DNA of 64,000 nt from Haloarcula halobia (GCF_029338255.1 NZ_CP119787.1:1-64000), one strand, 5' to 3'. Shown: positions 39,052-48,758, counted from the stretch's first letter. Numbers and translations are program-made. Notes: a model not told the origin generated them from the letters alone.

Positions 39052-39590
39052 AATACATGAGTAAAAAAATTTCCGGTATTTCTCATATTCGAATATTAGT
39101 GTGCTGACCGCCCAGATCTCTCAGATACTGTTACTATCAAAAAATTTTGAAAGTGTTTGTCAACTTCATACACGCGCTATTGTGTGGTATTCAATGAAGC
39201 GGGAAAGATCAGGCCGTGGATTTTGTGGTGCTCTATATACATAACAGCCGCCAGAGCGGGAGTCGGGTGCAGGTCGATGTGGGTATCGTGTAGCACGAGC
39301 GGATTTCCAGGCCGATGATGGCACCGGCGATTCAGTCGAACGTTGGGGGCTGTCGCTGTCGAAAGTGCTGAATTACTCGATCGCTGTTGGGTTCCTCGAT
39401 GTACTGGATATCAGATATGGCCGAAAAGCTGTCACCGATATAGAAACGAAAGACGATCCACAGGCCAGCTCTGTCGGATTCCTCCCACGGATGGATCCGT
39501 GGGCTTCCTCCTTGTACATCTGTGAGTACTGAAATCGCAGTAACTGTGCTGACCACCTTTATTTGAGTCGAATGACAAGAATATAGTGGT
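39052..39590. other. intergenic region between divergent transport and amidase genes
   Basis: 540 bases without a supported gene. The left third is AT-rich and should contain the promoter of the leftward ABC operon. A TATA-like cctttattt (39556-39564) lies about 31 bp before the amidase ATG. A strong hairpin is at 39484-39503. Confidence 0.45.
39484..39503. repeat. hairpin, possibly an IS200/IS605-type end remnant
   Basis: cccacgga and tccgtggg form an 8-bp perfect stem around tgga. On the minus strand it reads ggaagcccacggatcc..., similar to the end hairpins I know from haloarchaeal TnpB-type elements. No tnpA or tnpB sequence adjoins it, so it may be a scar or simply a terminator. Confidence 0.3.
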
Positions 39591-40894
39591 ATGTCACAAC
39601 AAGTCACGAACGAGCTCGAGGTCGACGAGTACACGCTGGGCCTGGTCGGGCCAGAGCAGGAGTGGGCCGGAACGGTGGCCGACGGCGGGACCGTCAGGAC
39701 ACACACGCCGCCGGCCTGCTGGGGCCCGATGATCACACCGGACTTCCGCGGCGGCCACGAGGTCACGAAGCCCATCCGCGTCGACGGTGCTGAGGTCGGC
39801 GACGCCATCGCCATCCACATCAACAGCATCGAGATGACGAGCGTCGCGACCAGCACCGGGTCGATGAAAGAGCGGGAGGGGGCCTTCGGCAGCGACCCGT
39901 TCGTCGACCACAAGTGCCCTGAGTGTGGCGAACCCTGCCCGAGAGCGTCGTCGAGGGCACCGGGGAAGACGCTATCCGGTGTGCCGAGTGTGGCGCGAAC
40001 GCTTCGGCCTTCGGCTTCGAGTACGGCATCACGACGGTCTTCGACCACGAGAACGAGGTGGGCCTCACCGTCGACCAGGAGGCCGCCCACGAACTCGCCG
40101 AGAACGCCAGGGAGAACATGGCGCTGCCCGAGAACTGCCGGCAACACCCCATCCTGCTGTACGAGCCCTCGGAGATGCCGGGGACACTCGGGCACCTCCG
40201 CCCGTTCATCGGCAACATCGGGACGACGCCACCGATCGAGCTGCCGGACTCCCACAACGCCGGCGACTTCGGGCAGTTCCTCATCGGCGCCGACCACGAG
40301 TGGGGCCTCGAGGACGAGACGGCCCTCGCCCAGCGCACCGACGGCCATATGGACATCAACGCCGTCCGCGAGGGTGCGGTGCTGATCTGCCCGGTCAAGG
40401 TCGACGGCGGGGGCATCTACGTCGGCGACATGCACGCCAACCAGGGCGACGGGGAACTGGCGCTGCACACCACCGACGTCAGCGGCCACACCGAGTTCGA
40501 CGTCGAGGTCGTCAAGGACCTCGACATCGACGGGCCAATCCTCCTCCCCAATCAGGCGGACCTCCCGCACATCGCCCAGCCGTACAGCGACGCCGACGTC
40601 GCGGCCGGCGAGGCGCTGGGCGAGCAGTACGGCGTCGACGTCGAGACCGACATGGGCCCCATCCAGGTCGTCGGCTCCGGCGCGACGGTCAACGACGCGA
40701 CCGACAACGCCTTCGACCGCGCCGGGACGCTGCTGGACATGTCCGAGGGCGAGGTCCGGACCCGCTGTACGTTCACCGGCGGCGTCGAGATCGGACGCCT
40801 GCCCGGCGTCGTCCAGTTGAACATGCTCGCGCCGATGGATCGCCTCGAGGAACGCGGCCTGGCCCACCTAGTCCGTGACCAGTACGACCTCTGA
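39591..40894 (+). CDS. acetamidase/formamidase family protein (frame broken)
   Basis: The start MSQQVTNELEVDEYTLGLVG leads an FmdA/AmdA-type enzyme: RTHTPPACWGPMITPDFRGG, GDAIAIHINSIEMTS, AVREGAVLICPVKVDGGGIY and GDMHANQGDGELALHTTD. A one-base loss near 39937 separates CPECGEP from LPESVVEGTGEDAIRC. Two CxxC-type pairs (HKCPECGE and IRCAECGA) suggest a bound zinc. Restored length is about 434 residues. The family hydrolyses short amides to ammonia and an acid. Divergent from the ABC/cyclase operon, it may complete the use of an imported amide. Confidence 0.87.
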
Positions 40895-41197
40895 ACGGGG
40901 CCACCACGGGGGCGGTTTCGAGACATCAGTTCGTCCGCTGGCGAGGCGAACGACGGCCCCGGTGAGGCCGTCGGCGGCATGACGCCCGGCGGTGCGGAGG
41001 CGACGGCCGGCGCCGAGACAGCGACGAACGAGACCGCCCGCGCCGAGCCCGCGGCGAATGCGGCCGACAAGTACACTACCCTGCTGTCGCCCCCACGAGA
41101 CTGACCTCGGCCCTCCACTCACCGAGTGACGCTGGCTTCTTCACGCCGCCACGGGTGAGCCAGCACCGACTTGTATCGCGCCGCCGTACCGCTGGGC
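40895..41197. other. intergenic region, possible short Ala/Thr/Glu-rich frame
   Basis: About 300 bases after the amidase. The plus frame ending with TGA near 41104 is Ala/Glu/Thr-rich from ATG 40979 (about 41 codons), but it has no recognisable domain. Nothing else is supported. Confidence 0.25.
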
Positions 41198-41809
41198 ATG
41201 AAGAAGTCCCTCGAGGAACACGCCGAGCGCTTCTCCGAACACGCCGCCGACTACGACGAGAGCCGACTCCCCGAGTACCGCGCCTGTGCCGACCTCGTCG
41301 TGGCCCACGCCGACCCCCGTTCCGACGACGTGGTGCTGGATCTCGGCACCGGGACGGGCGCTATCGCGCTCGCCGTCGCCGGGGTCGCCGGCGAGGTCAT
41401 CGGGCGTGACATCAGCAAGGGGATGCTCGAGAGAGCCCGCGAGAAAGCCGCCGACGCTGGCATCGAGAACGTCGCCTTCGGCGATGGGCGCTTCCGCGAC
41501 CCGCAGGTCCCCGACGGCGTGGACGTCGATATCGTCACCTCGAACTTCGCGATGCACCACCTCGGCGACGACGAGAAGCGCGGGGCCATCGACGTCATCG
41601 CCGGCCTCGGACCCCGGAAAATCGTCCTCGGCGACGTGATGTTCTTCGGGCACCCGGACCCCGACGAGCCGTTCTACAGCCCCGAGGTCGACGACCCCGC
41701 GACCGTCGGCGTGCTCGCGGACGCCTTGACCGACGCCGGCTACGCCATCACGGCCGTCGAGATGGTCGCCGGGCAGGTCGGCGTGCTGGTGGCCGAACGG
41801 CCGGACTGA
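41198..41809 (+). CDS. class I SAM-dependent methyltransferase
   Basis: ATG 41198 (MKKSLEEHAERFSEHAADYD) is used; nine upstream codons lack support. SAM-binding motif I is VVLDLGTGTGAIALAVAG, followed by VIGRDISKGMLERAREKA and the post-motif VTSNFAMHHLGDDEK. It has 203 residues. It resembles methyltransferases of the UbiE/type-11 group, but the substrate cannot be told. Intact frame; it is the first gene after the metabolic insert. Confidence 0.85.
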   Translation: MKKSLEEHAERFSEHAADYDESRLPEYRACADLVVAHADPRSDDVVLDLGTGTGAIALAVAGVAGEVIGRDISKGMLERAREKAADAGIENVAFGDGRFRDPQVPDGVDVDIVTSNFAMHHLGDDEKRGAIDVIAGLGPRKIVLGDVMFFGHPDPDEPFYSPEVDDPATVGVLADALTDAGYAITAVEMVAGQVGVLVAERPD

Positions 41810-41818
41810 CCGTCGTAC

Positions 41819-42190
41819 TCAGTGCAGCTGCTTCGTGATGTCCGACGAGGAGACCATCCCGATGTAGTCGTCGTCGACGACCGGGAGGTGATTGATGCCG
41901 AAGTTGGTCATCATCGCCGCCGTCTCGCCCAGCGGGAGGTCCGGCGGGACGGTCTCTACGTGTTCGGTCATCAAATCCGAGACCAGCAGGTCGTCGGTGT
42001 CCATCCCCTCGGCGACGGCGTCCAGGACGTCCGTGCTCGTGATGATGGAGGGCGGCGCGGTCGTCACGAGCAGCGCGCTGATGTCCATGTCGCGCATCAC
42101 AGCGGCCGCCTCGACGACTTTCGCGTCCGGCGAGATGGTCTCTAACGGCGTGGTCATGATGTCCTTTACCAGAGTACGTTCGTTACCCAT
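41819..42190 (-). CDS. CBS-domain protein
   Basis: ATG 42190 (MGNERTLVKDIMTTPLETIS) begins a 123-residue protein made of two CBS motifs: VKDIMTTPLETISPDAKVVE...ALLVT and VSDLMTEHVETVPPDLPLGE...HLPVVDDDYIGMVSSSDI. CBS pairs bind adenosine nucleotides and regulate partner proteins. The longer upstream frame is Arg-rich shadow sequence. The gene converges with the methyltransferase. Confidence 0.88.
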   Translation of the reverse strand: MGNERTLVKDIMTTPLETISPDAKVVEAAAVMRDMDISALLVTTAPPSIITSTDVLDAVAEGMDTDDLLVSDLMTEHVETVPPDLPLGETAAMMTNFGINHLPVVDDDYIGMVSSSDITKQLH

Positions 42191-42237
42191 GTGAGCAGTA
42201 GTCTCGGGCCGGGGATATTGCTTTTTCCACACCGCTG

Positions 42238-42495
42238 TCACTGCGATGCCGCCGGTTCGAGCCGGCTCCCGTCTCGCGGGCAGTAGTCGTGCTCCTCGAC
42301 GGTCGACCGGAACCCACAGCGGGGACACTCGCGAACCGGCCGCGTCTCCTCGCGTCCCAGCCCCCTGAACAGGAACGGAACGAACGGTACGAGCAGGAAG
42401 ACGAGCAGGGTGTCGAAGGACCACCACAGCGCCACCGTGACCGCGAGACTGCCCCCGAGGCCGACGAGTGCCGTCAGCGTCCGTGACCCGACCAT
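42238..42495 (-). CDS. small membrane protein with C-terminal zinc ribbon
   Basis: ATG 42495 (MVGSRTLTALVGLGGSLAVT) gives 85 residues. Two helices (~8-25 and ~30-48) are followed by a zinc ribbon ECPRCGFRSTVEEHDYCPRDG (C-x2-C...C-x2-D/G). No function is known. It starts divergently from arcS and may share a promoter region with it. Confidence 0.7.
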   Translation of the reverse strand: MVGSRTLTALVGLGGSLAVTVALWWSFDTLLVFLLVPFVPFLFRGLGREETRPVRECPRCGFRSTVEEHDYCPRDGSRLEPAASQ

Positions 42496-42628
42496 GTGTA
42501 CCCGTTCGGCTGCGACGGCGAAAAGCCCAGGCGTCCGTGTGCCAGGCAGAAGTCCGATAGCCACTCGACCATGCACGGGCAATCGCCGAAGAGCAAGATA
42601 GTTACTCGCCCGCGGCCGACGCTACCCC

Positions 42629-44416
42629 ATGACCGACTACTTCGAGGTCCACGAGCGCGACGCCGCCGCGCGACTGGGCGAACTTCGCCTCGCCGAGTCC
42701 GTGACGACGCCGGCGCTGGTGGGCGACGTGGACGCGGACACGCCGGATGCCGTCCACACCCTGCTTCGCGACGGTGGGAGTCTCTGGGCCCAGGACAACC
42801 CAACGCCGGAGGGCGACGACAGCGCGGTGACGGTGCTCCCCTACCGCGGCCTGCCGGCCGGGACGCCCGACGAGGTGGCCGACGCCTTCGCCGGCGACTA
42901 CCCCGACATCGAGTTCCCCAGCGCGGCGGTGGTGTCACCACAGACTGCGGGTCAGCACCCGGCCGACGTCACCGTTCTCTCGGGGGCCCCGGGCTACGTC
43001 GGCCACGGCGAAGCCTTCGTCGGCGCCGTCACGGCCGTCCGCGAGGCGACGCCCAGCGACACGGCGCTCTACCTGCCCGGCGTCGCCACCCCACGCAACG
43101 TCGCGACGCTGGTCTACGCCGGTGTGGACCTGGTGGACCCGGACCGAGCGGTCGTCCGCGGGACCGAGGGACGCTATCTCACCACCGACGAGGCGTACTT
43201 CCTCGAGGACCTCGAGGAACTCCCCTGTGCGTGTCCGGCCTGTCAGGTGCCCCGCGACGAGTTCGACCCCCAGGACTGCGTCGAACACAACGTCAACGCG
43301 CTGGCTGCGGAACTCCGACGCGTCCGGCGCCGCGTCCGCGACGGCCGCCTCCGCGACTACGTCGAGGGCCAGGCCCGCCAGGACAACTGGCTCACGGCGA
43401 CTGTCCGCCTGCTCGACCAGCAGTACGGCTACGTCGAGCAGCGCACCCCGCTCATCCGCCGCGCACAGCTCTCGGCGGCCACCGAGGACGCCATCCGCCG
43501 GGTCGAGATCCAGCGCTTCGCCGAGCGCGTCACCGAGCGCTACGTCCCCCGGTTCGACGACCGACCGCTCGTGCTCGTCCCCTGTTCGGCGCGCAAGCCC
43601 TACAGCGACTCCCAGAGCCACGAGCAGTACCACGACGCCGTCCACTGGCGCGCGCACATGGTGTCGATGACCTCCCCCATCGGTGTCGTCCCGCAGGAGC
43701 TCGAACTCACCTACCCCGCACAGCACTACGACTCGGTGGTGACCGGCAACTGGAGCGCAAACGAGATCGAGTTCGTCAGCACCGTCCTGGAGCGGTATCT
43801 CGAAGACGCCGACTACCCCGAGATCATCGCGCACGTCCCCGGCGAGGGGTACCGCGACATCTGTGAGCGCGTCGAGGCGTCGCTGGGCCTCGAGTTCACC
43901 TACACCGTCGCCGACCACCCGACGACGGCCGACTCGCTGGGGAACCTCGCCGCCGAACTCGAGGGGTGGGACACATACCGGAAGTCCACCCGCGAGGCCA
44001 ACACCGTCCGCGCCGTCGCGGACTACCAGTTCGGCGAGGGCGCTGGCGACGCGCTCTTCGACGACATCCAGACGGCGGGCCGCTATCCCCAGTTACGGGC
44101 CGACAGCCCAGACGGCGAGCAGCTGGCCGCGCTCGCCCAGCAGTACGGCGTCCTCTCGCTGACGGTCGCCGGCGCCCGCCGCTGGATCGAGAGCGACGTT
44201 CCCGCGAAGGTCGTCGACATCGAACCGTTCGTGCCCCACGGATCGGTCCTCGCGCCCGGCATCACCGACGCCAGCGACGACATCCGCGTCGGCGACGACG
44301 TGATCGTGCGGGGCGACGCCGCCTTCGGCGTCGGCCGCGCCCAGATGAGCGGGCCGGAGATGCGCGACTCGACGCGTGGTATCGCCGTCCAGATGCGCCA
44401 CGTCGAGGAGCAGTAG
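42629..44416 (+). CDS. arcS: archaeosine synthase ArcS
   Basis: 595 residues, intact. The N-terminal part is a degenerate TGT-like domain (YFEVHERDAAARLGELRLAE; CACPACQVPRDEFDP zinc site). The central ArcS core has LVLVPCSARKPYSDSQSHEQ and PIGVVPQELELTYPAQHYDS. The C-terminus is a PUA domain (AKVVDIEPFVPHGSVLAPGI; GRAQMSGPEM). ArcS attaches lysine to preQ0-15 in tRNA, and the radical SAM partner RaSEA then forms archaeosine. tgtA is 8.5 kb upstream on the same strand, RaSEA 4.3 kb downstream. Stop TAG. Confidence 0.95.
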   Translation: MTDYFEVHERDAAARLGELRLAESVTTPALVGDVDADTPDAVHTLLRDGGSLWAQDNPTPEGDDSAVTVLPYRGLPAGTPDEVADAFAGDYPDIEFPSAAVVSPQTAGQHPADVTVLSGAPGYVGHGEAFVGAVTAVREATPSDTALYLPGVATPRNVATLVYAGVDLVDPDRAVVRGTEGRYLTTDEAYFLEDLEELPCACPACQVPRDEFDPQDCVEHNVNALAAELRRVRRRVRDGRLRDYVEGQARQDNWLTATVRLLDQQYGYVEQRTPLIRRAQLSAATEDAIRRVEIQRFAERVTERYVPRFDDRPLVLVPCSARKPYSDSQSHEQYHDAVHWRAHMVSMTSPIGVVPQELELTYPAQHYDSVVTGNWSANEIEFVSTVLERYLEDADYPEIIAHVPGEGYRDICERVEASLGLEFTYTVADHPTTADSLGNLAAELEGWDTYRKSTREANTVRAVADYQFGEGAGDALFDDIQTAGRYPQLRADSPDGEQLAALAQQYGVLSLTVAGARRWIESDVPAKVVDIEPFVPHGSVLAPGITDASDDIRVGDDVIVRGDAAFGVGRAQMSGPEMRDSTRGIAVQMRHVEEQ

Positions 44417-44423
44417 TGAACGG

Positions 44424-46763
44424 CTATCCGACCGTCACGTTCTGGCCGTCGTAGACCGCTGCCTGCGAGACGTCGACCTCGCGGGTCTCGCCGTCCCGAA
44501 TCGTGACGGTGTAGGTCCCGGGGTTCGCGACGGTCACCGCGAACGCACCCGTCGCGTTCGCCGTCGTCTGGCGCTCGTACTCGAACGACGTCCCGGAGAC
44601 GCTGACGTCAGTTGTGAGCGTCACCGTGGTGTTCGCCGCGGCGGTCCCGCGAACGGTGGCCCCAGGGACCAGTGCGAACGCCTTGTGGCTCCCGCTCTCG
44701 CTGGCGTAGACGGGCTGGAAGTGTCCAAGGCCACTGACCTCGCCGTTTCGACTGCCCATGGCGTTGTGCATCCGGCCGTACATCGTCTCGGCCGGCAGGT
44801 CGGGCCCGTCGGTCGTGGCCACGTAGCCGACCCGGCCCGAATGACGGTCGTAGACGCCCGCTGGTGACTGGGAACTGAGAAACTGCGGGTAGTTGCTCCG
44901 AGCATAGGCGTAACTTTCCGCTTCGCCGTTCACGAAGTAGTTGTACATGCGGTTTTGCCCCCACCGGCTGAGGACGTAGTTCTGATTGTATTCGAGTTCG
45001 CGCTCGGCAGCGTTCGTCTCGATCGCACTCGCCGCCTCGTAGGTGCCGTCCTCGATGACCACCTGGCTCGTCTTGACCGGGACCTGCAACATGCCGAACC
45101 CGCCAAACAGCAGGAAGAGGACGACCAGCGCGCCGAGCGTCCGCGTCTCCGGGACGATTACGTCGACGACGTCTCGACCGCCGTCAGTCGAAAGCGGCCG
45201 TGCGAGGTCGATCCACGACGCCACCCACACGAACGCGACGCCGGTGAAAAGCGCCGCGAAGGTGGCCAGTTCGCCGACGAAGCGCACCTGAATGGTCGCG
45301 AGTCCGAACAAGAACCACGCGTAACTGCTGGCGACGAGCCACCCGAGCGACCCCTCACGTGCTTGCTGGACGCCCCAGCCCATCGCGGGGAGCGAGAGAA
45401 CGAGCGTGAAGCCAAACAGGAGCAGGAAGCCGAAGGAATCGGCGTTGAAGAGGCCGTACGTCTCGGCGATGGCGTCCGAGCGAAAGAGCGTATCGAGACG
45501 ACCCTGTACGGTCGCCCACTGTGCCGGGAGACCGAAACGGAGCACGAGGAACCCGACGATACCCAGGCCGACGTCGATTCCGGCCAGTTGTCTCGTGGTG
45601 CCGCCCATCTGACGGACGACCGCGGCGGTCAGCGAGACCGCCAGTATACCGACGGTCAACAGTGCCGGCGTCGATGCGACGAGTGTTGTCTGCCACCCAG
45701 CAATCGCGTGGACACCCCAGGCGAGGATGGCCCCGAGCGTCGTCCCTGCGAGGACCGGGGCGTTCGTGCGGAGCGACGAGCGGTCGGCCGCGACGTCGAG
45801 AATCGTCTTCCCGGTCAGAGCGATACCGACTGGCAGAATCAGTAGCGGCCCGGCCTCCCAGGCGAGGACCTGTCCGGCCAGACCGAGTCCGAGTCCACCG
45901 GCTGCGAACCAGCGTCCCGGTGTGCGTAGCGAGTCTCTGTCTACGTCGGCCGTTAGCAAGACCACGAGCGCCAGCGTCGTCAGGCCGAGCCACGGGTAGT
46001 CGAAGGCGTGATGGTCGGCGAACCCGAGGCTGGTGCGGAACGCGTGGCCGGGGATGAACGCCAGGAAGAGCACGGAGGCCAGGCCGACACGACGGTCGTT
46101 CGTCACCCGAAGCGCGAGGGCGTAGAGCAAGACGGCAGAGACGAGCGCCGAGAGCACCGGGTACCACGCGAGCACGTGTCCGATGGCCTCGGTGCTCCCG
46201 CCGAAGAGACTGGCGACCCACCAGAGGGTCGCGACCATCAGCGGTTCGCCCTGGACGAGGCCGCCGGGCATTGCGGAGAGCGCGCCGAAGTCGGCCGCGC
46301 TCCCGGCCTGGGCGGCGACCTGTTCGACGTGATACCGGTAGAAGTACGGGTCGTTCCCCGAGAGGACGATGTCGCCGCCGCGGTATATCGAGCCGACGAC
46401 GTAGGCACGGGCCACGGCGACGACGGCCAGCGCGGCCACCAGAAGGCCCACGGCTCGCGACTCGAATTCGAGGTCTGTGAGCGAGGGAAACGAGTCGGAG
46501 AGGGCTCGCGACCCGGAACCAGCTTCGGCGGCAGGTTCCCCGTTCAGGACCGCTCGGACTGCCTGCGGGTCGGCGACGCGGTACTGGCCGTGTACCTTCT
46601 CGACGACGCCCTCAGAGACGAGTTCGCCGAAGAGCCCCGAGTCGACGGGGACGTCGTCGAAGTCCCAGCCATCGGCCTCCTCGTCGACGACGAGGACCGC
46701 CTCCGCAGCGGATTGCAGCTCGGGGCGGTCTTCGAGGACCGCCGCCCCGGACTCGTCGTTCAT
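44424..46763 (-). CDS. STT3-family oligosaccharyl transferase-like membrane protein
   Basis: ATG 46763 (MNDESGAAVLEDRPELQSAA) is preferred to 47048, whose extra 95 residues are Arg-rich. An N-terminal ~85-residue acidic part looks like a winged helix (SGLFGELVSEGVVEKVHGQY). STT3 signatures follow: GNDPYFYRYHVEQVA (D-x-x-like metal site) and SLGFADHHAFDYPW, across about 12 helices. The usual WWDYG motif is not present; SRWGQNRMYNYFVNGE occupies the equivalent region. A C-terminal Ig-like beta domain ends at VYDGQNVTVG. It is 779 residues. It may match the haloarchaeal STT3 group associated with archaeosortase; whether it is catalytic is unclear. Confidence 0.82.
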   Translation of the reverse strand: MNDESGAAVLEDRPELQSAAEAVLVVDEEADGWDFDDVPVDSGLFGELVSEGVVEKVHGQYRVADPQAVRAVLNGEPAAEAGSGSRALSDSFPSLTDLEFESRAVGLLVAALAVVAVARAYVVGSIYRGGDIVLSGNDPYFYRYHVEQVAAQAGSAADFGALSAMPGGLVQGEPLMVATLWWVASLFGGSTEAIGHVLAWYPVLSALVSAVLLYALALRVTNDRRVGLASVLFLAFIPGHAFRTSLGFADHHAFDYPWLGLTTLALVVLLTADVDRDSLRTPGRWFAAGGLGLGLAGQVLAWEAGPLLILPVGIALTGKTILDVAADRSSLRTNAPVLAGTTLGAILAWGVHAIAGWQTTLVASTPALLTVGILAVSLTAAVVRQMGGTTRQLAGIDVGLGIVGFLVLRFGLPAQWATVQGRLDTLFRSDAIAETYGLFNADSFGFLLLFGFTLVLSLPAMGWGVQQAREGSLGWLVASSYAWFLFGLATIQVRFVGELATFAALFTGVAFVWVASWIDLARPLSTDGGRDVVDVIVPETRTLGALVVLFLLFGGFGMLQVPVKTSQVVIEDGTYEAASAIETNAAERELEYNQNYVLSRWGQNRMYNYFVNGEAESYAYARSNYPQFLSSQSPAGVYDRHSGRVGYVATTDGPDLPAETMYGRMHNAMGSRNGEVSGLGHFQPVYASESGSHKAFALVPGATVRGTAAANTTVTLTTDVSVSGTSFEYERQTTANATGAFAVTVANPGTYTVTIRDGETREVDVSQAAVYDGQNVTVG

Positions 46764-46872
46764 GTATCGGTTCTTCGCTGTGGAGCGAATAAATCCATCG
46801 GGACGTGGAAGTGAGTGGGAACGTCGGCGTCGGGTCCGATGGCTGTCGACACGGCGCGCTCTGCGCACCGCT

Positions 46873-46882
46873 CCGTTTATTC
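46873..46882 (+). promoter_or_regulatory. TATA-box promoter of the second VanZ-like gene
   Basis: cgtttattcg about 27 bp before ATG 46905, which fits a leaderless transcript. Confidence 0.55.
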
Positions 46883-46904
46883 GGCGCGACGGCCATCCCT
46901 CAGT

Positions 46905-47288
46905 ATGGATCGGTCGGCAATTCGCCGGTGGATTCCGGCGGCCGGGTTCGCACTCCTCTTGCTCGTCACTTCGCTGGTGCCGATACCGGCGAATGGTGAC
47001 ACGGCAGTGCCGACGCTGCTGGGCGTCGGTCTGGACAAGTGGGTCCACGCGGTCAGTTACGGCGTTCTCACCGGGTTGCTGGCACGGGGACGACAGAGCC
47101 AGGACGTGGCCGGCGTCACCGCGGTCGTCCTCGTCGCCATCGGCTACGGGGCAGGTGTCGAGGTCCTGCAGGGCTTCGTCCCCTCCCGGGGAACCAGCGG
47201 CGCGGACGTCCTGGCGAACGCCGTCGGTGCGGTACTCGCGGGGGCCGCGGTGCTGGGGTCGCTCAAAGCGAAACTGAGCCCCCGGTAG
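46905..47288 (+). CDS. VanZ-like membrane protein (second copy)
   Basis: ATG 46905 (MDRSAIRRWIPAAGFALLLL) lies 27 bp after a TATA box, which decides the start over an in-frame upstream ATG. It has 127 residues and three to four helices. Family motifs are LDKWVHAVSYGVLTGLLA and GYGAGVEVLQGFVPSRGTS, closely parallel to the protein at 28495. Function unknown. Stop TAG. Confidence 0.82.
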   Translation: MDRSAIRRWIPAAGFALLLLVTSLVPIPANGDTAVPTLLGVGLDKWVHAVSYGVLTGLLARGRQSQDVAGVTAVVLVAIGYGAGVEVLQGFVPSRGTSGADVLANAVGAVLAGAAVLGSLKAKLSPR

Positions 47289-47318
47289 CCCCTTTGTGTC
47301 GGCGAGGGTAGACGTAGT

Positions 47319-48710
47319 ATGATCTCCCGGCGGCAGTTCCTCGCCATAACAGGTCTCGCGTGCGTGCCGGTAACGGGCTGTCAGACCGACGGCGAGCCGA
47401 CCGACACTGTGACCGACGAACCGTCGACGTCACCGACCGCGACGGAGCGACCCACCGAATCGGACACCGGCGCACCGACGCCGGACGAAGATCCGACCGA
47501 AGCGTCGAGTGGCCTGCGAACGTGGACGCCCGCGTGGTCCTTCGACCCCAGTTTTGGCTCCATCCTGGCGCTGACCGAACACGACGGGGCCCTCTACGCG
47601 ACGCTCGGAGACGATGACGGTCGATCGGCCGTCGCGCGACTCGACACTGCGGGGCGATCGTTCCACTGGCAGACCCAGTTCCCCGGCGGGGCGCTCACCA
47701 GCACCCACCTCCGACAGACGAACGCCCGCGACAAGTGGAGTCTCACGTTCGGCGACGGTTCGCTCTACGTCGTCACGGGCGAGACACAGACCGAAGGCGA
47801 GTCGTGGACCAGCCTGCACGCCCTGGACCCGGCGACGGGCGACGAACGCTGGTCGCTCCAGCGCGAGCGGGAACTGGCAGTCGCGGGCGTCCGGGACGGC
47901 ACCGTCGTCGCCGGTGGCCTCGAGTTCTACCATCCCGACGCCACACACGAGACGCCGGACGAGCCGCTGACGACGGTCGTCTACGGAATCGACGCCGCGA
48001 GCGGCGACGTGCGCTGGACGGCGGAGTTCACCACGGTCGAGGCGGCAACCACCGCGGCCGGCGGCGTAGGCGTCGCGTCGGCGTCGGGACTCACGATGCT
48101 CGGTCTGGACGGGAACGAGCGCTGGGCGGAATCGACCGGGAGCGCCCGAGCCGTGGTCTCGGTCGGTGAGACAGTCGTCACCGCAGTCGCGGACGGCGAC
48201 GGGTCGATGCTCCGTGCGTTCGCCCCCGACGGCACCGAACGGTGGCAGAAGCGCCGGCTGGTCGAGGAGTTCCTGGCCGACGGCGACGTGCTGTACGGAC
48301 TCGGCGAGGAGACGGTCGCTGTCGAGGCAGACGGGACCGTCGCCTGGCACGTCGACGGCTACAGCCAGTGGCCGCTGCTGGCACCCGACGGGGAGACGCT
48401 GTACGCACGCGCCGCCGCGATGACCAACGCCGTCGACGCCTTCTCGCTGCCGGAGGGTGGCCGTCGGTTCCGCTACGAGACGCCGTCGAACAACGGCTGG
48501 CCGGCCGGCGCGACGGAGCAGATGGTCGTCGCGGAGGCCATCACGCCCGAGAAGGCCGACTTCACGAGCCTGTTCGCCGTCGACGAGCAGTCGGGCGACC
48601 CGCTAGCGGTTTACCGGCCGGGGGACAACGTCTTCGACGTCGCGGGGCTCGACGGGGTCGCCTACGCCAGTATCGGCGACCGTCTCCTCGCCTTCGAGCG
48701 GCCGGGCTGA
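47319..48710 (+). CDS. Tat lipoprotein with PQQ-type beta-propeller
   Basis: The signal SRRQFLAITGLACVPVTGC combines a twin-arginine motif with a lipobox, so the protein is exported and lipid-anchored. A Thr/Asp/Glu-rich tether follows (~residues 25-65). Repeats of PQQ-propeller type then occur, for example SLHALDPATGDERWSLQ, VYGIDAASGDVRWTAEF, FAPDGTERWQKRR and AFSLPEGGRRFRYETP. The protein has 463 residues. The propeller may bind a ligand or act as a scaffold; enzymatic residues cannot be assigned. Confidence 0.85.
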   Translation: MISRRQFLAITGLACVPVTGCQTDGEPTDTVTDEPSTSPTATERPTESDTGAPTPDEDPTEASSGLRTWTPAWSFDPSFGSILALTEHDGALYATLGDDDGRSAVARLDTAGRSFHWQTQFPGGALTSTHLRQTNARDKWSLTFGDGSLYVVTGETQTEGESWTSLHALDPATGDERWSLQRERELAVAGVRDGTVVAGGLEFYHPDATHETPDEPLTTVVYGIDAASGDVRWTAEFTTVEAATTAAGGVGVASASGLTMLGLDGNERWAESTGSARAVVSVGETVVTAVADGDGSMLRAFAPDGTERWQKRRLVEEFLADGDVLYGLGEETVAVEADGTVAWHVDGYSQWPLLAPDGETLYARAAAMTNAVDAFSLPEGGRRFRYETPSNNGWPAGATEQMVVAEAITPEKADFTSLFAVDEQSGDPLAVYRPGDNVFDVAGLDGVAYASIGDRLLAFERPG

Positions 48711-48758
48711 CGACGGGTAACGAAGCCGATTTACGCGCCCGTCGGCTACCCCTGCCCA

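Noticed and set aside
40979-41104. A short Ala/Thr/Glu-rich ORF after the amidase
   Set aside because: No domain, no clear promoter or coupling, and the composition may be that of non-coding GC-rich DNA.
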